Of a stretch of DNA of 64,000 bases, positions 1-10,960 are shown piece after piece. Below the pieces are notes generated by a model that made no database searches, was not told where the DNA came from, and saw nothing but the letters and a program-made list of their open reading frames with translations. This DNA is from Sandaracinobacteroides sp039808025 (GTDB lineage Bacteria; Pseudomonadota; Alphaproteobacteria; Sphingomonadales; Sphingomonadaceae): positions 124,001-188,000 of the forward strand of contig JBDHSK010000001.1 of NCBI GenBank assembly GCA_039808025.1, written 5' to 3'. The translations under genes and the position numbers were made by a program. How positions within the stretch are numbered: the stretch's first letter is position 1; every line of letters begins with the position of its first letter.

Positions 1-69
1 GCCATCGGCCATCACCTCCCGCCCGACAATCGACGCCGGCGGCAGCTGATAGAGGGGCGCCTCGCTCAT
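1..69 (-). CDS. 5' end of an unidentified gene, cut by the window edge
   Basis: An ATG at 67-69 on the minus strand opens a frame of 23 codons that runs off the left edge. The visible start reads MSEAPLYQLPPASIVGREV. It begins 1 bp after the ppdK stop codon, so it is probably the next gene of the glyQ-glyS-ppdK transcript. The ppdK C-terminal region supplies a GGTGAG stretch just before the ATG that could act as ribosome binding site. The fragment is too short to assign a family. Confidence 0.55.
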   Translation of the reverse strand, partial: MSEAPLYQLPPASIVGREVMADG

Positions 70-70
70 C

Positions 71-2722
<2,652 letters not shown>

Positions 2723-2727
2723 GGTAT

Positions 2728-4767
2728 TCAACCCTCGATCAAAGAAAAATCAGCAACTGCCGCCGCTGTCTGGCGCAGCTTGGCAAGCAGGGACAAGCGG
2801 TTGGCGCGCAACGCGGCATCCGCGTCGTTCACCGTCACATCGTCGAAAAAGGCATCGACCAGCGGTCGCAGCGCCGCCAGTTGCTCCATCGCCCCGACGA
2901 AATCTTCGGTGGCAACCCGGCTGGAAACGTCAGCACTCGCCAGAGTGAGCGCCCGGTCGAGCGCCACTTCCGCCGGAGCGACGAGATGCCGGCTCGCCAC
3001 ATCCGGAGCGAATATGCGCCCGTCTTTCTTTTCCTCGATGCGCACGATGTTCGACGCCCGGCGGGTGCCCGCCAGCAAATTGGCGCCATCGGCCGATTCA
3101 ACGAACGCCTGCAGGGCCCGCACTCGCGCTACCAGCCGCACCAGATCATCGTCGGCGCCACCGGCCACCACGGCGTCGATGAGGTCGTGCCGAATGCCGG
3201 CTTCGCGCTGCTGCACTTTCAGACGGTCGATCAGGAAGGCAAGCAGCTCGGCCGGGTCGGCCTCTCCGGCCTTGGTGAACAGAGGCAGCAGTGGCAAGCG
3301 TAGGCCGTTATCCAGAATGATCTGGATCAGCTGCAAACCGGCACGGCGCAGCGCGAACGGATCTTTGGAACCGGTCGGCTTCAGGCCACGGGCAAAGAAG
3401 GCGGCCAGCGTATCGGCACGGTCAGCCAGCGACACCACGATCGACAGGGGCGTCGTCGGGCGGCCGGAATATTGTTCAGAAAGCGCTGTGGCGATGTCGT
3501 CGCCCAGCCCCTCGTTGCGGGCAAGATGGCCGCCGATGATGCCCTGCACTTCTGGAAACTCGTTGATCGTCTGGGTGACGAGATCGGCCTTCAGCATCCG
3601 CCCTGCCAGACGGGCGCGTTCGGGCGGCAATGCTGGAAACAGGCGCCCGGCCAGCCAGGCCGCCAGTTCACCGATCCGCCCGGCCTTGTCGTGCAGGGTG
3701 CCAAGCCCCTCGAAGAACAGCCGGTCGGCCAGTTTTGGCAGTTGCTGTTCCAGCGGCGTTTTCCGATCCTGCTCCCAGAAGAAGCGGGCGTCGGCAAGCC
3801 GCGCCGACAGCACCCGCTCGTTCCCGGCAACGATGGCAGCGCCACCATCGGCACTTTGCAGGTTGGCGACGCAGACAAAATATGGGGCGAGCTTTCCGGC
3901 AGCATCCTCGCAGGCGAAATATTTCTGGTTGGTGGCCATCGTCAGCTGGATGATTTCCGGCGGCACCGTCAGGAACGCCTCGTCGAAGTGTCCGGCCAGC
4001 GGCACCGGCCATTCGGTAAGGCCGGCATTTTCCGCCACCAGCCCCGCATCGGCGCGCAGCTTCACACCCACCTTGCCAGCGGCCTGCACCGCGCCATCGG
4101 CAATCAGGGTGCGACGCTCTCCGGCTGACAGCACCACATAGGCCTCAGCCAGCTGGCGGGAATAGCTTTCCACGCTGTCGATGCACAGCGTACCGGGCGG
4201 CCCCATGAAGCGGTGGCCGAAGGTTTCGCGCCCCGAATCAAGCCCCAGCGCCTCGAACGGCACCACCGCGTCGCCAAGCAGCGCGACGATGGCGCGCAGC
4301 GGCCGTACCCAGCGCGGGCTGGCGGTGAAAATGCTCGCCTTCCCCCAGCGCTGCGATTTAGGCCACTGGAACCCGCCGATCAGCGCCGGAAGCCGCCGGG
4401 CGAGGATGGTGGCGGTTGGCTCGCCCTCGTGGCGAATCACCGCATAGTAAAACCGCCCCTTGGGGTCGTCACGGGTTTCAAGCTGGTCAAGCGACAGGCC
4501 CGTCGATTTCAGGAATCCATCGATCGCCTTCGCCGGGGCATCAGCGCGCGGGCCGCGCCGTTCCTCGGTGCTGGCGGCGCTGGCGTCGGGCAGCCCCCTG
4601 GCAATCAGCGCCAGCCGCCGCGGCGTGACATGGGTTTCGATTGTGGCCCCCTGCAACCCGCCTTCGGATAGCAGTTCCGTGAACCGGTCGTGCAACTGGG
4701 TGGCGGCAGCCGCCTGCATGCGCGCCGGGATTTCCTCGGAAAACAGTTCAAGCAGGAAGTCAGCCAT
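2728..4767 (-). CDS. glyS: Glycyl-tRNA synthetase, beta subunit
   Basis: Beta chain (679 residues) of the tetrameric alpha2beta2 glycyl-tRNA synthetase, the subunit needed for tRNA recognition. The start MADFLLELFSEEIPARMQ is the hallmark N-terminus of the family, and the C-terminal DALR-like anticodon-binding part (LALLAKLRQ and neighbouring helices) is present. The longer frame up to 4812 adds 15 basic residues encoded inside glyQ. ATG 4767 is preferred because AGGAGG lies 6 nt upstream of it. The gene overlaps the end of glyQ by 8 bp, which suggests coupled translation and stoichiometric synthesis. Confidence 0.97.
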   Translation of the reverse strand: MADFLLELFSEEIPARMQAAAATQLHDRFTELLSEGGLQGATIETHVTPRRLALIARGLPDASAASTEERRGPRADAPAKAIDGFLKSTGLSLDQLETRDDPKGRFYYAVIRHEGEPTATILARRLPALIGGFQWPKSQRWGKASIFTASPRWVRPLRAIVALLGDAVVPFEALGLDSGRETFGHRFMGPPGTLCIDSVESYSRQLAEAYVVLSAGERRTLIADGAVQAAGKVGVKLRADAGLVAENAGLTEWPVPLAGHFDEAFLTVPPEIIQLTMATNQKYFACEDAAGKLAPYFVCVANLQSADGGAAIVAGNERVLSARLADARFFWEQDRKTPLEQQLPKLADRLFFEGLGTLHDKAGRIGELAAWLAGRLFPALPPERARLAGRMLKADLVTQTINEFPEVQGIIGGHLARNEGLGDDIATALSEQYSGRPTTPLSIVVSLADRADTLAAFFARGLKPTGSKDPFALRRAGLQLIQIILDNGLRLPLLPLFTKAGEADPAELLAFLIDRLKVQQREAGIRHDLIDAVVAGGADDDLVRLVARVRALQAFVESADGANLLAGTRRASNIVRIEEKKDGRIFAPDVASRHLVAPAEVALDRALTLASADVSSRVATEDFVGAMEQLAALRPLVDAFFDDVTVNDADAALRANRLSLLAKLRQTAAAVADFSLIEG

Positions 4768-5635
4768 GCCGGCCCTCCTGCGGGGTTTCCTTCGCGACAT
4801 AAAGGTCGGCAACGGCCTTCACCAGATCGCGCACCCGGCCGATATAGGCCTGACGTTCGGCCACCGAAATCACCCCACGGGCGTTCAGCAGGTTGAACAT
4901 GTGGCTGGCCTTGATCGCCTGGTCATAGGCGGGCAGCGGCAGGCCGGCGGCCACCAGCGCCCGGCACTCGTCGCTTACCTTACGGAAGCTGTCGAACAGC
5001 ATGTCGGTGTTGGCTGCCTCGAAGTTATAGGCGGAGAACTGGCGCTCGTTTTCAAGGAAGACGTCGCCATAGGTCAGCCCGTCGCGATTGAAGGGCAGAT
5101 CATAGACATTGCCGATACCGAAAATATACATGGCAAGCCGTTCCAGCCCATAGGTGATCTCGCCCGTTACGGGGGCGCAATCATGGCCGCCCACCTGCTG
5201 GAAATAGGTGAACTGGGTCACCTCCATGCCGTTGCACCACACCTCCCAGCCCAGCCCCCAGGCGCCAAGCGTCGGGCTTTCCCAATCATCCTCAACAAAG
5301 CGGATATCATTGAGCCGGGTATCGATTCCGATGGCAGCCAGACTTCCCAGATACTGGTCGATGATGTCGTCAGGCGATGGCTTCAGCACCACCTGATACT
5401 GGTAATAATGCTGTAACCGGTTGGGGTTATCGCCATAGCGCCCGTCCGATGGGCGGCGGCTGGGCTGCACATAGGCGGCCTTCCACGGCTGCGGGCCCAG
5501 CGAGCGCAAGGTGGTGGCAGGGTGAAAGGTTCCCGCCCCCATCTCGACATCATAGGGTTGCAGAATGGCGCAACCGCGTTCGCCCCAGTAGGCGTGCAGT
5601 TGAAGGATGATGTCCTGAAAGCTCTGCGGTTTCAC
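4760..5635 (-). CDS. glyQ: Glycyl-tRNA synthetase, alpha subunit
   Basis: Catalytic alpha chain (291 residues) that makes glycyl-adenylate and charges tRNA-Gly together with GlyS. Highly conserved family stretches are visible: FQDIILQLHAYWGERGCAIL, YDVEMGAGTFHPAT, and WKAAYVQPSRRPSDGRYGDN followed by PNRLQHYYQYQV. The start codon is GTG at 5635, immediately before KPQSFQDII; no better ATG lies upstream. It is first in the glyQ-glyS-ppdK unit. The 141 bp up to the divergent acyl-CoA synthetase gene must hold both promoters. Confidence 0.97.
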   Translation of the reverse strand: MKPQSFQDIILQLHAYWGERGCAILQPYDVEMGAGTFHPATTLRSLGPQPWKAAYVQPSRRPSDGRYGDNPNRLQHYYQYQVVLKPSPDDIIDQYLGSLAAIGIDTRLNDIRFVEDDWESPTLGAWGLGWEVWCNGMEVTQFTYFQQVGGHDCAPVTGEITYGLERLAMYIFGIGNVYDLPFNRDGLTYGDVFLENERQFSAYNFEAANTDMLFDSFRKVSDECRALVAAGLPLPAYDQAIKASHMFNLLNARGVISVAERQAYIGRVRDLVKAVADLYVAKETPQEGRHG

Positions 5636-5776
5636 GGGGCCGTTGTTAGCGGCTGCAACATTGCCCTAGCAAGCCCATCTTTCGTTCGTGGCACTTTCGA
5701 TGACGCCTCATGGCGGTTCAGGTGGTTGACAGCGGTTGCATGGCATGCCCGATTGCCGCGCCAGAGGGAGAACCAC

Positions 5777-7291
5777 ATGCATCCACTGCAACACGCGGCC
5801 ACCACGCCTGAAAAACCCGCCATCATCATGGCCGACAGTGGCGAAACCCTGAGCTACGCCCAGCTCGACGAATGGTCCAATCGCGCGGCAAACCTGTTTC
5901 GCGCCAGTGGGTTGGCCCGCGGCGACATGGTGGCGATCCTGATGACCAACCGCATCGAATATCTGCCGCTTATCTGGGGCGCACAACGTGCCGGCCTCTA
6001 TTACACCTGCATCTCGGCGCGCTCGTCAGGGCCGGAGGCCGCCTACCTGATCAACGACTGCGGCGCGCGCATGGTGATTCTCGACGCCAGGCTCGCCCAG
6101 CTTGCGTCTGAAATTCCCCCGGTACCGCACCGGTTTTCCGTAGGCGGTGACATCCCCGGCTTCCGCCCGCTCGATGCGGCACTGGCCGCCCAGCCCGCGA
6201 CTCGGATCGCCGATGAAAGCAGCGGCCGCGAAATGCTCTACTCCAGTGGCACCACCGGCCGGCCCAAGGGCATCAAGCTTCCGCTCAGCGAAGCCGCCAT
6301 CGATGCCCCCGATCCGGTCGCCGGGCTGGCACAGGCTCTGTATGGGTTCCGTCCGGTCATGGTCTATCTGTCGCCAGCCCCCCTCTATCATGCCGCCCCC
6401 CTTTACTACACCATGGCGGTGCACCGTGTTGGCGGCACGGTGATCGTGATGGAAAAGTTCGACCCGGAAAAATATCTGGCGCTGGTTGAGCGTTACAAGG
6501 TGACGCACAGCCAGCTGGTTCCAACCATGTTCATCCGCATGCTGAAGCTGCCGGAAGCCGTGCGCAACGCCTACGATCTGTCCAGCATCGAAGTGGCCGT
6601 CCATGCCGCCGCCCCCTGCCCGATCCCGGTGAAACAGCAGATGCTCGACTGGTGGGGCGACCGGATCTATGAATATTATGCAGCCACCGAAGGGTCGGGC
6701 TATTGCGCCATATCTCCGCAGGAATGGCGGCAGCGCCCCGGGTCGGTAGGGCGAAACCTTGTCGGCCCGATCGCCATCATCGGCAGCGATGGCGAGGTGC
6801 TGCCACCGGGCAGGGCCGGGCGCATTCACTTTCCAGAAGGTTTGGCATTCGAATACCATAACGACCCGCAGAAAACGGCAACGATGCGCGGCGAACATGG
6901 CCCGACCTTCGGCGACATCGGCTATGTCGACGACGAAGGCTATCTGTATCTGACCGACCGCGAAAGCCACATGATCATTTCGGGTGGTGTGAACATCTAC
7001 CCGCAAGAGGCCGAGAACGTGCTGATCATGCACCCCAAAATCGCCGATGTGGCCGTGATCGGCGTGCCAGACGACGAACTGGGCGAGGAGGTGAAGGCGA
7101 TTGTCCAGCCACGTGACTGGGCAGATGCCGGGCCGGAACTGGCAGCCGACATCATTGCCTTCGTACGCGAACGGCTGAACCACATCAAATGCCCGCGCAG
7201 TGTCGCTTTCGAGCGCGAGCTGCCCCGCCATGACACCGGGAAACTGTACAAGCGGCTGCTGAAGGAGCGCTATGCCTCCCGTCAGGTCTGA
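5777..7291 (+). CDS. Acyl-CoA synthetase (AMP-dependent ligase)
   Basis: A 504-residue member of the ANL adenylate-forming superfamily, which activates a carboxylic acid to its acyl-CoA through an acyl-AMP. Visible: the P-loop-like A3 motif YSSGTTGRPKGIK near residue 154, the adenine-binding motif YEYYAATEGSG, the A7/A8 motifs GDIGYVDDEGYLYLTDR then HMIISGGVNIYPQEAENVL, and a C-terminal GKLYKRLL carrying the catalytic Lys. The start ATG 5777 follows GAGGGAG. The acyl substrate cannot be read from the sequence; fatty acids or aromatic/terpenoid acids are all possible. The following GumN-like gene overlaps its 3' end by 20 bp. Confidence 0.88.
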   Translation: MHPLQHAATTPEKPAIIMADSGETLSYAQLDEWSNRAANLFRASGLARGDMVAILMTNRIEYLPLIWGAQRAGLYYTCISARSSGPEAAYLINDCGARMVILDARLAQLASEIPPVPHRFSVGGDIPGFRPLDAALAAQPATRIADESSGREMLYSSGTTGRPKGIKLPLSEAAIDAPDPVAGLAQALYGFRPVMVYLSPAPLYHAAPLYYTMAVHRVGGTVIVMEKFDPEKYLALVERYKVTHSQLVPTMFIRMLKLPEAVRNAYDLSSIEVAVHAAAPCPIPVKQQMLDWWGDRIYEYYAATEGSGYCAISPQEWRQRPGSVGRNLVGPIAIIGSDGEVLPPGRAGRIHFPEGLAFEYHNDPQKTATMRGEHGPTFGDIGYVDDEGYLYLTDRESHMIISGGVNIYPQEAENVLIMHPKIADVAVIGVPDDELGEEVKAIVQPRDWADAGPELAADIIAFVRERLNHIKCPRSVAFERELPRHDTGKLYKRLLKERYASRQV

Positions 7292-8264
7292 CACCCCGGC
7301 GCTTGTGGCACTTCTCCGCCTGATGCGGATGACTCTGGTAGCACTGGTGGTGGCGGTGGCAGTGGTCGCACCGCTGGTTCCGGCCACGGCCACCTCTGAA
7401 AACGCGCCGCCCGCCCCCTATACGCCGGCGATGTGGCGGGTGACCCACCCCGGAAATACTGCTGAAACCATCCTGTTTGGCACCGTGCACACCCTGCCCC
7501 GCGGAGTCGACTGGTTTTATCCGGCGCTTGCCCATGCGCTCGATTCCGCCGATCAGCTTGTGCTGGAAACCACCGTGCCCGATGGCCCCGGCGCCGCACT
7601 GCCTGCCGTCATGAAGCTGGCACGCCTGCCGGCGGCGCGCCCCGAGGCCGAGCGCCTGCCGGAAAGCTGGCGCCCGGCCTGGGAGCGGGCGAAGGAACGG
7701 CTGAAGCCCGGCATCCTCGAATGGTATGACACCTGGTATATTGCCCTGACTCTGTCGAACCTGCAATCGATCGCCAATGGCAGCGATCCGCGAATTGGTG
7801 TCGAATCGGTGCTAACTGAGCGCGCACGCATGCACGGCAAGCCGATTGCCGCGCTGGAAAACATCGAGCAGCAGCTGATCTATTTCGATGCTCTGACCGA
7901 AGCCGACCAGCAGCAGATGCTGATATCGACCATTTCCGGGCTGGACACGTCGAAAGCCGATGCCGATGCCCTGGTCGCTGACTGGCTGGCCGGCCGCACC
8001 GATGCGCTGGCCGCCAAGGTGAACGCTGATTTTGCCCGCATCCCCATGCTGCGGCGCATGCTGGTGGAAGATCGCAATCAGCGATGGGCGGCGTGGATCG
8101 ACACGCAGATGAAAACCAGGCCGCAAAAACTGTTCGTGGCGGTGGGAGCCGGCCATCTGGCGGGGCCGGGGAGCCTGATCACCGAACTTGAACTGCGTGG
8201 CTACAAGGTGGAACGCATGGCGCCTCCGCCCCCACCGCCGCCGAAGAAACGCCGGCGACGGTAG
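7272..8264 (+). CDS. TraB/GumN family protein
   Basis: A 330-residue exported or membrane-anchored protein. Residues 17-40 form a hydrophobic signal segment, and the mature part opens with the family motif FGTVHTLPRGVDWFYPAL and ends with the AVGAGHLAGPGSLI motif typical of TraB/GumN proteins. These resemble Tiki-type metalloproteases, with conserved His/Glu residues; the enzymatic role in bacteria is unsettled. A proline run followed by a basic tail (PPPPPP, KKRRRR) closes the protein. The frame overlaps the acyl-CoA synthetase stop by 20 bp. A start at Met18 (7323), directly before the signal segment, is an alternative. Confidence 0.8.
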   Translation: MPPVRSDTPALVALLRLMRMTLVALVVAVAVVAPLVPATATSENAPPAPYTPAMWRVTHPGNTAETILFGTVHTLPRGVDWFYPALAHALDSADQLVLETTVPDGPGAALPAVMKLARLPAARPEAERLPESWRPAWERAKERLKPGILEWYDTWYIALTLSNLQSIANGSDPRIGVESVLTERARMHGKPIAALENIEQQLIYFDALTEADQQQMLISTISGLDTSKADADALVADWLAGRTDALAAKVNADFARIPMLRRMLVEDRNQRWAAWIDTQMKTRPQKLFVAVGAGHLAGPGSLITELELRGYKVERMAPPPPPPPKKRRRR

Positions 8265-8280
8265 GGGTTTTGGTAAGGGT

Positions 8281-9054
8281 TCAGGCGGCGGTACGGGCTA
8301 TGCCACGGCGACGGCTGGCCACGCCCACCAGCCCGAAGCCGGCGATCAGCATCGCCCAGGTAGCAGGTTCCGGAACGCCGGTGCCAATTTCGCTGTAGAG
8401 GCGGACCATGGCGCGGATCTCGGCCACGTTGGTCTTGTTTTCGACGGTCCAGAACTCGGTCACCGGCTGGCCGTTGTTAAGGAAGCCGATCACATCGAGC
8501 GCGTAGAGATAATCAACGCCATCTTTCGAGATGGTGAAGCCGCTCGATTGTTCATTGAAGGTGGTGCGGACCCGGTCGGCGCAGCCATTGACGTTGACGC
8601 CCTGATTGTTGGGCCCACCGTTGGCGCAGGGGTTGGACTGGTTTGGGGTTTCCCAGTGATCAAAATCATAGATGAACGAGACGTTGTCGTAAAACACGCC
8701 ATCAAGCAGGATGTCGGTGTTGAACTCGAGCTGCAAGGCGCTGATCCCGGTTCCCGAACTGATCGGAAAGTTGAAGTGGGTAAACGTGCCCAGCGTGCCA
8801 ACAGCGCTGGCCGACGGCGGATCGACCGTGAACGACAGGCTGCTGGCAGTGAAGTTGTAACCTGACTTCTGCGGCTGTCCCGACGGGGTGCCCCAGCGGA
8901 TGGACGCATTTTGCGTACCGTTTCCGGAATAGACGATCCCCGAGCCGCCGACCGGATTGATCCAGGTGGCCTTGACGTTGGTGAAATCAACGACGGTGGC
9001 GCCGGCCGGAGCGGCCAGCACAGCGGCCGCAGCCGCGATCAGAAATGTACGCAT
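8281..9054 (-). CDS. PEP-CTERM exported protein, THxN type
   Basis: A 257-residue secreted protein with an N-terminal signal peptide (cleavage near APAGA/TVV) and a C-terminal sorting signal, VPEPATWAMLIAGFGLVG plus a basic RRR tail, the substrate form for an exosortase. The middle contains GTFTHFNFPI, the THxN motif that defines one subfamily of PEP-CTERM proteins. Such proteins are thought to be surface-attached or linked to exopolysaccharide; the specific role of this one is unknown. ATG 9054 is preferred over the upstream frame because AAGGGG lies just before it and it opens the signal peptide. It lies 197 bp downstream of the sulfotransferase gene on the same strand. Confidence 0.9.
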   Translation of the reverse strand: MRTFLIAAAAAVLAAPAGATVVDFTNVKATWINPVGGSGIVYSGNGTQNASIRWGTPSGQPQKSGYNFTASSLSFTVDPPSASAVGTLGTFTHFNFPISSGTGISALQLEFNTDILLDGVFYDNVSFIYDFDHWETPNQSNPCANGGPNNQGVNVNGCADRVRTTFNEQSSGFTISKDGVDYLYALDVIGFLNNGQPVTEFWTVENKTNVAEIRAMVRLYSEIGTGVPEPATWAMLIAGFGLVGVASRRRGIARTAA

Positions 9055-9177
9055 AATTGCCCCTTCAGAGTCAGATAGTGTGCGGAGTTGAAGTTGCCTT
9101 TGCAACAGATGACCGGGCTACAATTCTGTTCATTATGTGTCAATTATGAAACAAGGTTAATAATAAAATCGTGAAAG

Positions 9178-9193
9178 GCAACCGGGGTGGCAA
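9178..9193 (-). promoter_or_regulatory. Degenerate sigma-54-like -24/-12 element
   Basis: On the minus strand this reads TTGCCACC-N4-TTGC, with the same spacing as the sigma-54 promoters before the other two PEP-CTERM genes, but the invariant GG of the -24 element is GC here. It would place a start about 115 nt before the THxN PEP-CTERM gene. The mismatch is at a critical base, so this may be a decayed or inactive site, or chance. Confidence 0.25.
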
Positions 9194-9251
9194 CATTGAT
9201 AACCAATGTAAATTCATACTTGCTTGAAATTAACCCTGATAGATCTTTTCG

Positions 9252-10529
9252 TCAGTTAATTTTGTTGCCATAGACCTCTGCCAGACAAGCCCGCACCGTT
9301 AATTCATCAAGCCCGAACGAGCGCAGATGGTAGCGATGTTGCTGAAACCCATGATGGCGCGATGCTACATCGACATACTGGTGCATCGCTGCCTCGGCGG
9401 CAGGAGTCAGCTCATGTCCGAGAAAGGTATAAACCTGCCGCACCGCCCCCAGCCAGTCGGCATTCATGGCCGTATAGGTCAGGTCGAGCTGACTGTCGGC
9501 GGGAATGGACGGGCGTATGCGCGCGGCGACCGCCAGCCTGTGGGCCGTCTTGTGCAGCCATTCCCGCCCCACCCAGTGTGGATCGACCGCATCCGACTGG
9601 ATCACCATCTGGTTCCACACCAGGCTCGCTCCTGAGGCCACCAGCTCTATCGGGTCACGGTGCAGGAACAGCCATTTCGCCCGCGGAAATACCGCCATCA
9701 CCGCTTCCATATCCTGCAGGTGCTGCGGGGTTTTCAGAACGAATGGTTTGTCCGGGTTGCTGCCCTCCAGCCAGCACCGCGCCTTCAGCAGCCGCGCGAG
9801 CCGCGTATAAGCGGGCAACTGGCTGACCGCCTCGCAATGGCGGGCAAATCCGGGCACCCGTCGCTGCGCCTCGATCATCGCCCCCGAAAGCGATTGTTCG
9901 TTCAACCCCAGTTCCTCGTCCACCCACAGCGCCCCGGTGGGGTGGGCGGCCATGATAGCGGGGTTGATCGATGCGATGAACCGCAAGGCGGCCGCCGTGC
10001 GCCAGATGCGCGGATCGCGTCGGCCTGCCCGTCTCGCCCGCACGACATCGGGTGACGGCACCGGGCTTTGCGCCTCATAAAGCTTCAGAGCATTGAACGC
10101 CGGGTCGGACGCCAGCAGCCGCTGCAAACGGGTGGTGCCCGAACGCATCGACCCGGCGATGATGATGGGGGGTGCGAGTTCGATGGCGTCGATATCGGGG
10201 TGGCGGGCCAGCAGATCCTCGAACCACAGCCGTTCTTTCATTACCTTCAGTATCGACCCGTGCGCCACCAGCCGGCCAAAGGCATTAAGCTGCGCCTCGT
10301 GGTGCAGACTGTTCAGAAGCACCTGCAACTGCTGCTCGAAGAAATCGCGATCAATGGTGTCGGCGGTCAGCCCGGTGGCCGCCTCCGCCTGCTGGCGCAG
10401 GGTGTGCGGGCCCAGATCCGGGGGCGGCAGCACACCGCGCTTCCACGCCTGATCAAGGCCTGCCATCAGCACTCTCAGGTGCAGCGGACGAAAGGCCCGG
10501 GCAGGCGGCAGGCTGGTATTGTCGCTCAC
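9252..10529 (-). CDS. Sulfotransferase family protein
   Basis: A 425-residue cytoplasmic enzyme expected to transfer sulfate from PAPS to an acceptor. The 5'-phosphosulfate loop IIIAGSMRSGTTRLQRLL lies at residues 123-139, and a 3'-phosphate-binding segment WLFLHRDPIELVASG follows about 150 residues later. The N-terminal 120 residues form an extra helical region seen in large bacterial sulfotransferases. The acceptor is unknown; an exopolysaccharide or lipid would fit its position just upstream of a PEP-CTERM gene, but that is inference. The 99-bp gap to the divergent lipoprotein gene holds its promoter. Confidence 0.85.
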   Translation of the reverse strand: MSDNTSLPPARAFRPLHLRVLMAGLDQAWKRGVLPPPDLGPHTLRQQAEAATGLTADTIDRDFFEQQLQVLLNSLHHEAQLNAFGRLVAHGSILKVMKERLWFEDLLARHPDIDAIELAPPIIIAGSMRSGTTRLQRLLASDPAFNALKLYEAQSPVPSPDVVRARRAGRRDPRIWRTAAALRFIASINPAIMAAHPTGALWVDEELGLNEQSLSGAMIEAQRRVPGFARHCEAVSQLPAYTRLARLLKARCWLEGSNPDKPFVLKTPQHLQDMEAVMAVFPRAKWLFLHRDPIELVASGASLVWNQMVIQSDAVDPHWVGREWLHKTAHRLAVAARIRPSIPADSQLDLTYTAMNADWLGAVRQVYTFLGHELTPAAEAAMHQYVDVASRHHGFQQHRYHLRSFGLDELTVRACLAEVYGNKIN

Positions 10530-10628
10530 GGATATCGCTGATACGAATCAGCGGGAACCGTGGAAAGACCAAATCAGGATGACATCACGACTTCCGGCGC
10601 AGGCTGGACGCATATCAGGGGCACCACA

Positions 10629-10943
10629 ATGAGAGTGCTTCCGGCGCTTGCCCTTGCAGGGATGGTTCTGGCAGGATGCGCCACCTCGAAAGAGGCACAG
10701 GTGCGCTCTGCCCTTCTGAATGCCGGGCTGTCTCCGGGGGTTGCCCGCTGCATGGCAACTCCGCTGGCCCGAGATCTGTCGGTCAGACAGTTGCAGTCGC
10801 TGAACCGGGTGGCGAACTATGCCAGCGGCAAAGTGCGCGGCCTGACCGAGGGCCAGATGCTCGACATCTTCCGCCGCGACCTCGACCCGCAGACGCTGGG
10901 GGTGGTGGTGCGCGCCGGGGTGGGCTGTTTCCTGCGCGGCTGA
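10629..10943 (+). CDS. Small lipoprotein of unknown function
   Basis: A 104-residue protein starting MRVLPALALAGMVLAGCATS, a type II signal peptide with lipobox LAGC, so it should be lipidated at that Cys and sit in the inner or outer membrane. The mature part holds three helices and two Cys residues (VARCMAT and VGCFLRG) that could pair. The longer frame from 10560 lacks a signal sequence at its start, so ATG 10629 is preferred. I do not recognise a functional family. Confidence 0.75.
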   Translation: MRVLPALALAGMVLAGCATSKEAQVRSALLNAGLSPGVARCMATPLARDLSVRQLQSLNRVANYASGKVRGLTEGQMLDIFRRDLDPQTLGVVVRAGVGCFLRG

Positions 10944-10960
10944 CCCGGCGCCTTGCCAGA

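Noticed and set aside
2723..2731. TTG start for ppdK
   Set aside because: It abuts the GAGGG ribosome binding site; the ATG 9 bp downstream has proper spacing and fits the family N-terminus.
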